Assembly: GCF_003143955.1 (NCBI RefSeq)
Contig: NZ_QFVS01000025.1
Span: 1-40,608 of the forward strand
Reading direction: 5' to 3'
Source: Kurthia zopfii
Lineage (GTDB): Bacteria > Bacillota > Bacilli > Bacillales_A > Planococcaceae
DNA: 40,608 nucleotides
In this document: positions 7,986-17,179 of the stretch, in pieces
Layout: each line of letters opens with the position of its first letter
How positions within the stretch are numbered: the first letter of the stretch is position 1
Translations under genes and position numbers: made by a program
Notes under the pieces: generated by a model
Told to the model about the DNA's origin: nothing
What the model saw: the letters and a program-made list of their open reading frames with translations, nothing else
Database searches by the model: none

Positions 7986-9704
7986 GTCGTCTCCAATTGT
8001 TGATAAATCGCCTGTTGGAAGATCTAATTCCCATGCTTTTAAAACGCGTCGCATAATTTTACCACTTCTCGTTTTTGGTAGCTTCTCTTTGAATTCAATT
8101 TCGCGAGGAGCAGCATGTGCCGCTAGACCAGTTTTGACGAATAATTTAATAGCTGCTTCCAACTCTTCAGATGGCTCTATGCCCTCTTTTAAAGATATGA
8201 ATGCTTTAATGATTTCGCCACGAATTGGATCAGGCTTGCCGATTACACCCGCTTCTAAAACGGCAGGATGTTCTAAAATTTTGCTCTCCACTTCAAACGG
8301 CCCAACACGTTCTCCTGCCGTCATAATGACATCATCAATTCGACCTTGGAACCAGAAATATCCGTCATCATCCATATAGGCTGAATCACCGGACACATAC
8401 CATTCTTCATTCATAAAGCATGAATCATACTTCGCTTTGTTATTCCAAATTTGGCGCATCATTGACGGCCATCCTTTTTTAATCGCTAAATTCCCCATTG
8501 TAAATGGTGGTACTTCAATACCTTGATCATCCACAATTGTCGCAGTCACACCTGGTACTGGTTTGCCCATTGATCCTGGTTTAATCATCATCGAAGGATA
8601 ATTACAAATCATTTGCGCACCCGTCTCGGTCATCCACCACGTATCATGAATACGTTGATGCAGCACTTCATTCCCCCATTTTACAACTTCTGGATTCAAT
8701 GGTTCTCCAACAGAAAGGACATGGCGTAAAGAAGATAAATCATAATCTTCCAGCACATGATTTCCTGCCCCCATCAACATTCTGAAGGCAGTAGGCGCGC
8801 TATACCATACGGATACTTTGTAGTTTTGTAACGCCCCATACCAATTCTGTGGTGAGAATCTTCCACCGACTACTAACATTGAAATGCCATGTAACCAAGG
8901 AGCAAAAATTCCATACGCTGTTCCTGTTACCCAACCCGGGTCAGCTGTACACCAGTAAATATCATCATCTTTCAAATCAAGTACCCATTTACCTGTTTGA
9001 TATTGTTGAATCATTGCATTGTGTACGTGAAGAATACCTTTCGGCTTGCCAGTTGAACCGGATGTGTAATGTAGAACGAGACCATCTTCAAGATCCACCC
9101 ACTCAATATCGAATTGATCACGCGCATTCGCAAATTCCTTATTGAAATCAATCGTTGTTTCAGACTCTACAACGTCTTCCCCAATGATGAATATTTTTTC
9201 TAAATGTGGTAGTTTTTCTACCGGCACTCTTTCTAATAATGCCTTCGTTGTCACTAACACTTTTGCTTCGCTATCAAGTAAACGATCATAAATCGCTACT
9301 TCCATGAAAGCTTCGAACAACGTGCCGGCTACTGCCCCCATCTTAATTGCACCAAGTAATGCAAAGTAAAGTTCAGGTGATCTCGGCATAAAAATAAATA
9401 ATCGATCCCCTTTTTGAATCGATGACTGTTCCTTGAAAACATTTGCTGCTTTATTCGTTAAAGATTTCATATCCTGAAATGTATAGGATTCTTTGCGATC
9501 TGCGTCCTCAAAATATAATGCTGTTCGATTTGCTTTACTTGATTCGGCGTGACGATCAATTGCTTCATATGCCATATTTACTTTTCCTGTTTCATGCCAA
9601 CTAAATGCTTCGTTCACATTTTCCCAGTTAAAATTTGCATACGTTTTTTCATAATCACTCAGATTATGGTTCCCCTCTGTTGCAACTAACGGTTCAATTC
9701 TCAT
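7983..9704 (-). CDS. acsA: Acetyl-CoA synthetase
   Basis: 573 residues; activates acetate to acetyl-CoA through acetyl-AMP. The adenylate-forming core has YTSGSTGKPKG at 213-223, GWVTGTAYGIFAPW, WWMTETG, and SGD...GRIDDVIMTAGERVGP. The C-terminal PKTRSGKIMRR places the catalytic, acetylatable lysine at K549, the same number as in B. subtilis AcsA, where AcuA acetylates it and AcuC or a sirtuin reverses this. The start ATG follows GAGGGGGT. It is divergent from acuABC, which encodes these modifiers. The N-terminus is shorter than in Gram-negative Acs, as in Bacillus. Confidence 0.96.
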   Translation of the reverse strand: MRIEPLVATEGNHNLSDYEKTYANFNWENVNEAFSWHETGKVNMAYEAIDRHAESSKANRTALYFEDADRKESYTFQDMKSLTNKAANVFKEQSSIQKGDRLFIFMPRSPELYFALLGAIKMGAVAGTLFEAFMEVAIYDRLLDSEAKVLVTTKALLERVPVEKLPHLEKIFIIGEDVVESETTIDFNKEFANARDQFDIEWVDLEDGLVLHYTSGSTGKPKGILHVHNAMIQQYQTGKWVLDLKDDDIYWCTADPGWVTGTAYGIFAPWLHGISMLVVGGRFSPQNWYGALQNYKVSVWYSAPTAFRMLMGAGNHVLEDYDLSSLRHVLSVGEPLNPEVVKWGNEVLHQRIHDTWWMTETGAQMICNYPSMMIKPGSMGKPVPGVTATIVDDQGIEVPPFTMGNLAIKKGWPSMMRQIWNNKAKYDSCFMNEEWYVSGDSAYMDDDGYFWFQGRIDDVIMTAGERVGPFEVESKILEHPAVLEAGVIGKPDPIRGEIIKAFISLKEGIEPSEELEAAIKLFVKTGLAAHAAPREIEFKEKLPKTRSGKIMRRVLKAWELDLPTGDLSTIGDD

Positions 9705-9719
9705 AAAGCTACCCCCTCA

Positions 9720-9743
9720 TTTGATCGATACCTTTTTATTATA
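9720..9743 (-). promoter_or_regulatory. acsA -10 with overlapping cre-like site (weak)
   Basis: TATAAT on the minus strand at 9738-9743 has no convincing -35. Immediately downstream (9720-9733) is TTTGATCGATACCT, which matches about 7 of the 10 informative positions of the CcpA cre consensus. B. subtilis acsA is CcpA-repressed, so the position makes sense, but the match alone is weak. Confidence 0.3.
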
Positions 9744-9916
9744 TAACATATGCATCTGTGTTATAATAGCGAAGTTGATATTTAATGAAATATTCAAAAA
9801 ACTAAGGTTATATTGCATTTAACTAGCATTTTTGTGCTTAAAAGGTAATTTCCTATCTCCTTGTTTCATTTTGTACATATTTCCATATTGTAAACATAAT
9901 CCTTTTTTCTAAAAAG

Positions 9917-9945
9917 TTATGTTTTTCATTCGCATAAGGTATAAT
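9917..9945 (+). promoter_or_regulatory. Putative acuABC promoter
   Basis: TATAAT at 9940-9945 with TTATGT 17 bp upstream (9917-9922). The -10 is perfect and the -35 is poor. It lies 34 bp before the acuA start. Confidence 0.5.
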
Positions 9946-9979
9946 AATTTTGACAGTATGTAGAAGGAGTGGTGAAATT

Positions 9980-10612
9980 TTGGAGCATATTCGTACGTTC
10001 TACTCGAACACTATAGACACACCACAAGGCGAAGTCATCGTTGAAGGTCCTGTATTACCTGAAAATTTAGATAAAATGTATTTTCATGAAGATTTAGCTT
10101 CATTTAGACCTGCAAAACAGCAGCAAGAAGCTATTTTTGAGATTGCCAAATTGCCAGAAGGCCGCATTATCGTCTGTAGACAAGGTAATTTAATAGTCGG
10201 TTACACAACTTTTGTCTATCCAGATCCGCTTGAACGTTGGTCTGAAGGGAATATGGAGAATTTAATCGAACTTGGTGCGATCGAAGTCATTAATGATTTT
10301 CGTGGCGCAGGCCTTGGTAAAGCAATGCTGCGACTTTCCATGCTTGATGATGCGATGGAAGATTATATCGTCATTACAACCGAATATTACTGGCATTGGG
10401 ATTTAAAAAGAACGGGGTTGAGCGTTTGGGATTACCGCAAAGTCATGGAGAAAATGATGCAAGCTGGTGGACTCGAATACTATGCAACTGACGATCCTGA
10501 AATCTCTTCCCACCCTGCCAATTGTTTAATGGCGCGAATCGGTAGTCGGGTAGATCAAGAGAGTATCGAACAATTTGACCGTCTTCGTTTTGCGAATAGA
10601 ATCATGTATTAA
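9980..10612 (+). CDS. acuA: Protein acetyltransferase AcuA (GNAT)
   Basis: 210 residues, equal to B. subtilis AcuA. A GNAT-fold enzyme that acetylates and inactivates AcsA. It contains YPDPLERWSEGNMENLIELGAIEV, then NDFRGAGLGKAML, the acetyl-CoA pyrophosphate loop (R/Q-x-x-G-x-G/A type), and a conserved C-terminal ATDDPEISSHPANCLMARIG. I chose TTG 9980 (GAAGGAG upstream, giving MEHIRTFYSN) because it reproduces the known N-terminus and length; the frame is open ten codons farther to an ATG that lies before the ribosome site. First gene of acuABC, divergent from its target acsA. Confidence 0.93.
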   Translation: MEHIRTFYSNTIDTPQGEVIVEGPVLPENLDKMYFHEDLASFRPAKQQQEAIFEIAKLPEGRIIVCRQGNLIVGYTTFVYPDPLERWSEGNMENLIELGAIEVINDFRGAGLGKAMLRLSMLDDAMEDYIVITTEYYWHWDLKRTGLSVWDYRKVMEKMMQAGGLEYYATDDPEISSHPANCLMARIGSRVDQESIEQFDRLRFANRIMY

Positions 10613-10636
10613 CACTCACACAAAGGGGGATAAAAT

Positions 10637-11281
10637 ATGATTGTCGAAAAAATTATGAAGAAAGATTTATTCACTTTGACGCCAGACCATACTTTAAGAG
10701 ATGCGAATAAACTCATGCGAGAAAATAAAATTAGACATTTACCAATTGTCATAAATGATGATGAATTAGTAGGTTTGGTCGCTCAAAGAGATATTAAAAA
10801 TACGATTACACGCCTTTTAAATGAAGATCAAGAAAATATGATTTTAGAAACGCCGATCCGCGACATTATGATTAAAAATCCACTAGTTGGACACCCACTC
10901 GATGTCATTGAAGAGATGGCGTTAATTTTTTATGAGCATAAAATTGGCTGTTTACCAATCGTCAGTCAGCATCAGTTAGTCGGTATTATTACAGATACAG
11001 ATTTACTGTACAACTATATCGAATTGACAGGCGCGACAAAACCAAGCTCTCGCCTTGATATTCGAATCAAAGATGAAGCTGGTGTGTTATTTAATATTAC
11101 GAAGATTATTTCAGCACATAATGCCAATATATTAAGTATCCTTCTTCATCCTGATGAGAAGCCACAATACCAAGTAATCTCCATCCGTCTAAAAAGTATG
11201 AATCCGTTACCGATTATTCAAGATTTACGTAAGGAAGGATTTGATGTTTTATGGCCAAATATGCCGAGCATGAAGCAGTAG
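10637..11281 (+). CDS. acuB: AcuB: tandem CBS plus ACT domain protein
   Basis: 214 residues. Two CBS domains (about 1-62 and 75-132; note IRHLPIV and IGCLPIV with following LVGL/LVGI) are followed by an ACT-like domain (about 138-205: LDIRIKDEAGVLFNITKII). CBS pairs bind adenine nucleotides. AcuB is required for normal acetoin/acetate use in B. subtilis, but its molecular role is not settled; sensing of energy charge is an inference. It lies 24 bp after acuA with AAAGGGGG as ribosome site and overlaps acuC by 31 bp, suggesting translational coupling. Confidence 0.93.
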   Translation: MIVEKIMKKDLFTLTPDHTLRDANKLMRENKIRHLPIVINDDELVGLVAQRDIKNTITRLLNEDQENMILETPIRDIMIKNPLVGHPLDVIEEMALIFYEHKIGCLPIVSQHQLVGIITDTDLLYNYIELTGATKPSSRLDIRIKDEAGVLFNITKIISAHNANILSILLHPDEKPQYQVISIRLKSMNPLPIIQDLRKEGFDVLWPNMPSMKQ

Positions 11282-12444
11282 AACGTGATGCTGTATTCGT
11301 CTATTCGCCTGAACAATTGGACTACAAATTCTCTGAAACACATCCCTTTAATCAAAAACGGCTTCAATTAACGATGGATTTACTAAATAAAATCGGCGCT
11401 TTAGATGAAAATGATATTGCGACACCGCGCATCGCAACTGATGATGAATTACTTCTCGGTCATGATGCTGCTTACATAGACATCGTCAAAAGAGCAGGTC
11501 ATGGCTATTTAAAAGAAGGTGAAGGTCATAGTTTTGGCATTGGCACAGAAGATACGCCAATTTTTAAAAATATGCATGAAGCCAGCGCGACATTCGTAGG
11601 TGGTACTTTGACAGCTTGCGACTATGTTATGCAAGGTAAGTCCAATCATGCGATCAATTTAGGTGGCGGCCTTCATCACGGATTTAAAGGGAAGGCCTCT
11701 GGTTTCTGTATATATAATGACAGCACAGTTGCCATCAAATATATGCAAAAGAAATACAATGCACGCGTGCTTTATATTGACACGGATGCGCATCATGGCG
11801 ACGGTGTACAATGGAGTTTCTATGATGATCCGAATGTTTGTACGCTGTCGATTCATGAAACAGGACGTTATTTATTCCCTGGTACCGGTGCAGTAACTGA
11901 GCGTGGAAATGGCGAAGGCTACGGCACTTCATTCAATATTCCGCTCGATGCATTTACCGAAGATGAATCGTTTTTAGAAGCGTATGAACAATCAATTCGT
12001 GAAATCGCAGCATTTTTCAAACCAGATGTTATTTTGACTCAAAATGGTGCAGATGCTCATTATTTTGATCCATTGACGCATCTGTCATGTACAATGAAAA
12101 TTTACAATGAAATCCCTCGAATCGCGCATGAAATTGCACATGAATTTTGCGAAGGTCGTTGGGTAGCTGTCGGGGGTGGCGGGTATGATATTTGGCGTGT
12201 TGTCCCCCGTGCTTGGTCACTCGTCTGGCTTGAAATGATTGGGCATCCTCACCCTACAGGCCCGCTACCAAACTCTTGGCTTGAGAGATGGCAAGAGGAA
12301 TCACCTGTGAAGTTCATTCCGACTTGGGAAGATCCAGATCCTCTTTTTGAAGCGATTCCGAGAAAAGCAGAAATCGCCGAAAAAAATGGGCAGGTTTTAG
12401 AAAAAGCACTTTATATGATTCGCCATGAATCGCATAAAATTTGA
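11251..12444 (+). CDS. acuC: AcuC: class I HDAC-like protein deacetylase
   Basis: 397 residues; a zinc-dependent arginase/deacetylase-fold enzyme that reactivates acetylated AcsA. Catalytic features are intact: His pair H142-H143 (GGGLHHG), zinc ligands D179 and H181 (DTDAHHGDGV) and D268 (NGADAH), and the transition-state Tyr312 in GGGGYD. It starts at ATG 11251 inside the end of acuB; no later in-frame ATG/GTG/TTG stands before the conserved FVYSPEQ. The N-terminus is about ten residues longer than in B. subtilis AcuC. The ribosome site (AAGGAAGG) is rather distant, in keeping with coupling to acuB. Confidence 0.95.
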   Translation: MAKYAEHEAVERDAVFVYSPEQLDYKFSETHPFNQKRLQLTMDLLNKIGALDENDIATPRIATDDELLLGHDAAYIDIVKRAGHGYLKEGEGHSFGIGTEDTPIFKNMHEASATFVGGTLTACDYVMQGKSNHAINLGGGLHHGFKGKASGFCIYNDSTVAIKYMQKKYNARVLYIDTDAHHGDGVQWSFYDDPNVCTLSIHETGRYLFPGTGAVTERGNGEGYGTSFNIPLDAFTEDESFLEAYEQSIREIAAFFKPDVILTQNGADAHYFDPLTHLSCTMKIYNEIPRIAHEIAHEFCEGRWVAVGGGGYDIWRVVPRAWSLVWLEMIGHPHPTGPLPNSWLERWQEESPVKFIPTWEDPDPLFEAIPRKAEIAEKNGQVLEKALYMIRHESHKI

Positions 12445-12524
12445 ATCAATGGCTCTATAAAATATTTGAATCGTTCAATGAAAGTTCAAAAAAAAAAATC
12501 TAACATTTATAATAGAACCAATCA

Positions 12525-12558
12525 AAAAGCCACCTAATCGTAAAATTAGGTGGCTTTT
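12525..12558. terminator. Bidirectional terminator between acuC and ccpA
   Basis: A perfect 14-bp stem (AAAAGCCACCTAAT with ATTAGGTGGCTTTT) with a 6-nt loop. It lies directly after the ccpA stop and about 80 bp after acuC. Confidence 0.88.
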
Positions 12559-12560
12559 GT

Positions 12561-13562
12561 TTATGCTTTTGTAGATTTTCTTTCTTCCATACGGTGAGGA
12601 AGAATTACATGAATTTGATCTACTTGTTCTTTACTCATGATTTTTGTTAATAAACGCATTGATACGGCACCAATGTCGTAAAGTGGCAATACCATACTTG
12701 ATAATTGTGGACGAACCATGCGTGCTAATTTAGAGTTTTCAAAACTGATCACTTCTAAATCATCTGGTACGACTTTACCTGCGTCTTGTGCAGCATGCAT
12801 AATGCCGATTGCTAACTCATCGCTTCCTGTAAAGTAGGCAGTAGGCGCATCTGTTAATTGATCTAATGTTTCGTAGTCTTCCATTCCACTATCGTAAGAA
12901 TCTTCAGCAGCTACTACAAGATCTTCATCGACTGTAATGCCAGCTTCTTCTAAAGCTTTTTTGTAGCCGACAAATTTATGCTCTTTATTAATTGTTGAAG
13001 AAAATGGACCTGATACGAATGCAATTCGCTTATGACCATGATCAATTAATTTTTTGACTGCTTCATATGCAGCTTGTACATAATCAATATTGACAGCAGG
13101 AATCTTTTTAGAATCTTCTACAGAACCAGCTAAAACGATTGGAGATGGCGAGTGACTCATCTTGTCTAAAATATCTGGCGTGACATTTTCGCTCATCATG
13201 ACAATTCCATCAACTTGCTTACCATACATCGTATCTAATAACTCAATTTCTTTTTTCTCATTTTGATCTGAGTTCGATAAGATAATATTGTAACGGTACA
13301 TTGTGGCAATGTCTTCGATTCCTCGCGCTAATTCAGCATAGAATACATTTGAAATATCCGGGATAATTACCCCTACTGTTGTTGTTTTTTTACTTGCTAA
13401 TCCTCGAGCCACCGCATTCGGGCGGTACTCTAAACGGTCAATTACTTCTAGCACTTTTTTTCTAGTTGTAGGTTTTACGTTTGGATTACCATTTACTACT
13501 CTAGATACAGTTGCCATCGAAACATTTGCTTCGCGTGCAACATCATATATTGTTACGGTCAC
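12561..13562 (-). CDS. ccpA: Catabolite control protein A
   Basis: 333 residues (B. subtilis CcpA has 334), LacI/GalR family. The N-terminal helix-turn-helix [22 protein letters not shown] and hinge [12 protein letters not shown] are nearly canonical for CcpA, followed by a periplasmic-binding-type core with [22 protein letters not shown]. CcpA with HPr-Ser46-P binds cre sites for carbon catabolite control. The start is GTG 13562 with GAGGAGGG 6 bases upstream. It is next to aroA and convergent with acuC as in B. subtilis; the motPS genes found beside ccpA there are absent. A promoter is likely at 13590-13630 (TTGAAA and AT-rich -10 choices), after the aroA terminator. Confidence 0.96.
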   Translation of the reverse strand: MTVTIYDVAREANVSMATVSRVVNGNPNVKPTTRKKVLEVIDRLEYRPNAVARGLASKKTTTVGVIIPDISNVFYAELARGIEDIATMYRYNIILSNSDQNEKKEIELLDTMYGKQVDGIVMMSENVTPDILDKMSHSPSPIVLAGSVEDSKKIPAVNIDYVQAAYEAVKKLIDHGHKRIAFVSGPFSSTINKEHKFVGYKKALEEAGITVDEDLVVAAEDSYDSGMEDYETLDQLTDAPTAYFTGSDELAIGIMHAAQDAGKVVPDDLEVISFENSKLARMVRPQLSSMVLPLYDIGAVSMRLLTKIMSKEQVDQIHVILPHRMEERKSTKA

Positions 13563-13635
13563 CGATGACCCTCCTCTTTTTATACTACTACTAATAATAA
13601 TACATTATATGAATGCATTTCAATATATAGTCCAT

Positions 13636-13675
13636 AGAAAAAGTGACGATTCAAAGGATATTGAACCGCCACTTT
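13636..13675 (-). terminator. aroA terminator
   Basis: A 15-bp stem with two G-U pairs (13640-13654 with 13661-13675) is followed on the minus strand by Us. It separates aroA from ccpA. Confidence 0.8.
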
Positions 13676-13690
13676 GTGAAATCTGGTTTT

Positions 13691-14776
13691 TTATGCGTTT
13701 AACTCATGTGATTTCATGAATTTTTGAAGTGTTTCGTAGAAGTGATCGAAAGTTTCGAAATCCATTTGCTGCTGTGAATCCGATAATGCTACAGCTGGAT
13801 CTGGGTGAACTTCTGCCATCACACCATCTGCGCCAATCGCAATTGCAGCTTTTGCACATGGAAGTAATAAATCACGACGACCTGTTGAATGCGTAACATC
13901 TACGAATACAGGTAAATGTGTTTCTTGTTTTAAAATTGGTACAGCTGAAATATCTAGCGTATTTCGTGTCGCTCTTTCGTACGTACGAATACCTCGTTCG
14001 CAAAGGATGATTTGATCATTCCCTTTCGACATAATGTATTCAGCCGCATGAATGAATTCATCAATCGTTGCAGCAAGACCTCGTTTTAGTAAAACGGGTT
14101 TATTCGTTTGCCCTGCAGCTTTTAATAATTCAAAGTTTTGCATATTTCTTGCGCCAATTTGGATAACATCGATGTAATCCAATGCTTCCTCTAAATGAGT
14201 AGGTGTCACGATTTCAGAAACGATGCCTAAACCATGTTTTTGACCCACTTCTTTTAAGATTTTAAGACCTTCAAGACCTAAGCCTTGGAAATCATATGGA
14301 GAAGTACGTGGTTTGTATGCCCCGCCTCGCATTAATTTCAAGCCTTTTTTAGCAATTTCAGCACCAACAGCATCCGTTTGTTCGAACGACTCAACTGCAC
14401 ATGGTCCGAAAACAAATGATGGCGCTCCTTGGCCAATTGGATCGCCATTCACATTGACAATCGTATCTTCTTTTTTACGTTTACGCGATACAAGTAATTC
14501 CTTCTTCGTATTCGTTTGTTGTAAATCTAAAGCTTGTTTGAAAATTTCTTTAAATATATGGCTTACTGAACCTTCTGTAAGAGGTCCTTCATTATTTTCT
14601 TTGATTAAATCAAGCATATGGCGTTCACGTAAAGGATCAAATCGGTTCACACCTTGCTTTTCTTTTGCTTTCCCAATCTCTTCTACTAATTGCGCGCGCT
14701 TATTGATTAAGTTTAAAATTTCAAGATTGATGTCGTCTACTTGATTTCTTAGTTCTTCTAAAATTTGATGACTCAT
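13691..14776 (-). CDS. aroA: Chorismate mutase / DAHP synthase fusion
   Basis: 361 residues. Residues 1-90 form an AroQ-type chorismate mutase ([30 protein letters not shown]...RFDPLRE). Residues about 100-361 are a type I-beta DAHP synthase: [51 protein letters not shown] and [10 protein letters not shown]. It makes the first shikimate-pathway intermediate; the mutase domain serves as allosteric sensor (chorismate/prephenate) in the Bacillus enzyme. Start ATG with GAGGGGAT. A -10 TATAAT lies at 14856-14861 on the minus strand. The symbol aroA follows Bacillus usage and is not the E. coli EPSP synthase. Confidence 0.96.
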   Translation of the reverse strand: MSHQILEELRNQVDDINLEILNLINKRAQLVEEIGKAKEKQGVNRFDPLRERHMLDLIKENNEGPLTEGSVSHIFKEIFKQALDLQQTNTKKELLVSRKRKKEDTIVNVNGDPIGQGAPSFVFGPCAVESFEQTDAVGAEIAKKGLKLMRGGAYKPRTSPYDFQGLGLEGLKILKEVGQKHGLGIVSEIVTPTHLEEALDYIDVIQIGARNMQNFELLKAAGQTNKPVLLKRGLAATIDEFIHAAEYIMSKGNDQIILCERGIRTYERATRNTLDISAVPILKQETHLPVFVDVTHSTGRRDLLLPCAKAAIAIGADGVMAEVHPDPAVALSDSQQQMDFETFDHFYETLQKFMKSHELNA

Positions 14777-14855
14777 AACCGTTATCCCCTCTCGTATTGT
14801 TATCTGGTTCTTTCAACCTAATAGAATGTATGATACATTTTAAGTTAATAACTGT

Positions 14856-14861
14856 ATTATA
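14856..14861 (-). promoter_or_regulatory. Putative aroA -10 element
   Basis: A perfect TATAAT on the minus strand 80 bp before aroA. The best -35 (GTGACT, 18 bp away) is weak. Confidence 0.4.
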
Positions 14862-14965
14862 AGCAATGGTTACTCAAAAGTCACGAACTTTCTTTATCGC
14901 TTCAACGCGGAAAAGTATTTTTCGTTTATTTACTATTCTGAACTATTTAAAAAGGAAGTGTCCAT

Positions 14966-17122
14966 ATGTCAGAAAAAATATTTGCTTTAGATATCGGTAC
15001 ACGCTCTGTAGTCGGTATTATACTTGAACAAAATGAGGAAAACTACCATGTCGTGGATCTCATTGTAGAAGAACATACTGAACGTGCGATGGTCGATGGT
15101 CAAATACATAATGTCGTTTACGTTGCAGAAGTAATTGCACATATTAAAAATAAATTAGAAGAAAAACATGGCCCATTAACGAAAGTTGCGGTCGCTGCTG
15201 CTGGTCGTTCTTTAAAAACCGAGCAAGCGAAGGCGAAGATCACGATCACAAATCGCCCTGCACTTACGCAAGCAGATATTGATCGACTGGAACTAGCTGC
15301 CGTCCAACAAGCACAAGCAAATCTACTCGATCATCAAGAACAATTAGAAGGACATCACTACTATTGTGTCGCCTATTCCGTTCTTTATAATCGATTAGAT
15401 GCTCAGGAAATTGGTAATTTAATTGATCAACAAGGAAATGAAGCTTCCATCGAAGTCATCGCAACATTTTTACCGCGAGTTGTCGTTGAATCTCTAATCG
15501 CGGCTTTGAAACGTGCTGGCTTAGAAATGGATGGCCTAACACTTGAACCAATCGCAGCCATCAATGCATTAATTCCAACTTCTATGCGCAGATTAAATGT
15601 CGCACTTGTCGATATTGGCGCAGGTACTTCCGATATCGCCATTACCGATCAAAGTACAGTAACAGCGTACGGCATGGTGCCAACCGCGGGTGATGAGATC
15701 ACGGAAGCTTTGAGCGATCACTACTTACTCGACTTCCCCGTTGCAGAATCATTGAAAAGAGAATTATCTGTCCAAACAGAAGTTACGATTTCTGATATTT
15801 TAGGATTTGATGAACAAGTTCCAGTACTTGATGTCATCCAAAATATCGAGCCGGCAATCGATCACCTTGCTTCAACAATTGCCAATGAAATTTTGAAATT
15901 AAATGGCCAAAAACCGCCGAAAGCCGTCATTTTAATAGGTGGTGGGAGTTTAACACCGCAAATCACGTCAAAATTAAGTCTTGCACTCGCTTTACCTGAT
16001 AATCGCGTAGCAGTTCGTGACATCGATGCGATTAAGAATTTGACGCGTGCCGAACATGTACAAGCTACACCTGAATTAGTAACGCCGATTGGTATCGCGA
16101 TTTCCGCAAAAAATATGCCAATCAAATATATGGCAGTTCAAGTCAATAATCAGATTGTGCGCATGTTTGAATTGAAGGAAATGACTGTCACAGATGCACT
16201 ACTGTCTGCCAATATCAATGCTTCAAAACTATATGGCAAGCCTGGATTAGCGATGTCTGTGTCATTAAATGGCCAAACGATTCATATTCCTGGTGAATTA
16301 GGTAGCCCAACGATGATCAAAATTAACGGCGAAATTGCTTCGATGAAGACTGCTATTACGAATGAAGATGTCATCGAATTAATCGAAGGTACAAACGGCA
16401 TGGAAGCTTCTGCCACTGCGAGTGATTTAATCGACAATGCAACGTCGCAAATCATCACTTTAAATGGGCAACCTTATTCAATAACGGCCAAATTGAAAAT
16501 CAATGGTTCAAGTGCCTCCTTTTCTCAACAGCTTCATGAAGGCGACGAAATCCTAGTTGAAACGACTTCAACATTGCAGCAACTAATGACGAAATTAGGC
16601 AAAAATTCATTGCTTGATGATCGTTCTATACCAACCTATTACTTGAATGAGCAAAAAGTGAATGTTCCACAATTTGCGGCTACAATCACTGTAAATGGCA
16701 TGGCTTGTTCATTAGATACGATTTTACAAAATGGTGATGCAATCGAATTTTCAACTGGAATTGATCGCACGCTCGAAAATTTCATCACTGTGCATTCCAT
16801 CCAAATGGCAGACCGTTGTGACGTAACTTTCCAAGGTGAATCGATTCAATTGAGTAGACCTGCCTTTAAAACGCTCGTCAATCATCGAGAAGCCGATTTG
16901 ATGACTTCATTGAATATGAATGACAAGATTCAATTACTCCCTTTAGAAGCCACTCCATGGACGTTTCAAGATGTCTTCAAATTTACGAACTGGCAATTAC
17001 CTGAAGGATTTAAAGGAACTTTCGAATTAGTACGCAATCATGTAAAAGCGCAATTCGACCAGCCCATTCATAATGGCGATGAATTATCATTGCGATTACT
17101 ACCTTCAAGTACACAAGTTTAA
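14966..17122 (+). CDS. FtsA/PilM-like actin-fold protein with repetitive C-terminal half
   Basis: 718 residues, far longer than FtsA (~420-440). Residues 1-385 are an actin/Hsp70-fold ATPase: phosphate-1 ALDIGTRSVVG (7-17), phosphate-2 VDIGAGTSDIAI (215-226), adenosine loop LIGGGSLTP (323-331). An insertion at about 84-170 fits an FtsA-type 1C subdomain. Residues 386-718 are not FtsA: they hold about four imperfect modules of the form k-NG-x-a...l-x-(n/e)GD-x-I, at 450-475, 508-534, 573-598 and 686-712, resembling beta-grasp units. No C-terminal amphipathic membrane helix is evident. Related long FtsA-domain proteins occur near aroA/ccpA in other Bacillales; their function is unknown. Single gene, own terminator. 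Confidence 0.8.
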   Translation: MSEKIFALDIGTRSVVGIILEQNEENYHVVDLIVEEHTERAMVDGQIHNVVYVAEVIAHIKNKLEEKHGPLTKVAVAAAGRSLKTEQAKAKITITNRPALTQADIDRLELAAVQQAQANLLDHQEQLEGHHYYCVAYSVLYNRLDAQEIGNLIDQQGNEASIEVIATFLPRVVVESLIAALKRAGLEMDGLTLEPIAAINALIPTSMRRLNVALVDIGAGTSDIAITDQSTVTAYGMVPTAGDEITEALSDHYLLDFPVAESLKRELSVQTEVTISDILGFDEQVPVLDVIQNIEPAIDHLASTIANEILKLNGQKPPKAVILIGGGSLTPQITSKLSLALALPDNRVAVRDIDAIKNLTRAEHVQATPELVTPIGIAISAKNMPIKYMAVQVNNQIVRMFELKEMTVTDALLSANINASKLYGKPGLAMSVSLNGQTIHIPGELGSPTMIKINGEIASMKTAITNEDVIELIEGTNGMEASATASDLIDNATSQIITLNGQPYSITAKLKINGSSASFSQQLHEGDEILVETTSTLQQLMTKLGKNSLLDDRSIPTYYLNEQKVNVPQFAATITVNGMACSLDTILQNGDAIEFSTGIDRTLENFITVHSIQMADRCDVTFQGESIQLSRPAFKTLVNHREADLMTSLNMNDKIQLLPLEATPWTFQDVFKFTNWQLPEGFKGTFELVRNHVKAQFDQPIHNGDELSLRLLPSSTQV

Positions 17123-17130
17123 AAATGTAA

Positions 17131-17173
17131 AAGGCGAGTCGACTGATTGAAACAGTCGACTCGCCTTATTTTT
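17131..17173. terminator. Bidirectional terminator between the FtsA-like gene and ytxH
   Basis: A perfect 15-bp stem (AAGGCGAGTCGACTG, 17131-17145, with 17153-17167) is followed by TATTTTT on the plus strand. The minus side reads into an A/T run as well. Confidence 0.88.
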
Positions 17174-17179
17174 GATTGA

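Noticed and set aside
9760-9775. Second cre-like site near the acsA-acuA gap centre
   Set aside because: Only about half of the informative cre positions match.
11659-11932. Several short open frames on both strands inside acuC
   Set aside because: Shadows of acuC; no ribosome sites and His/Arg-biased composition from reversed codons.
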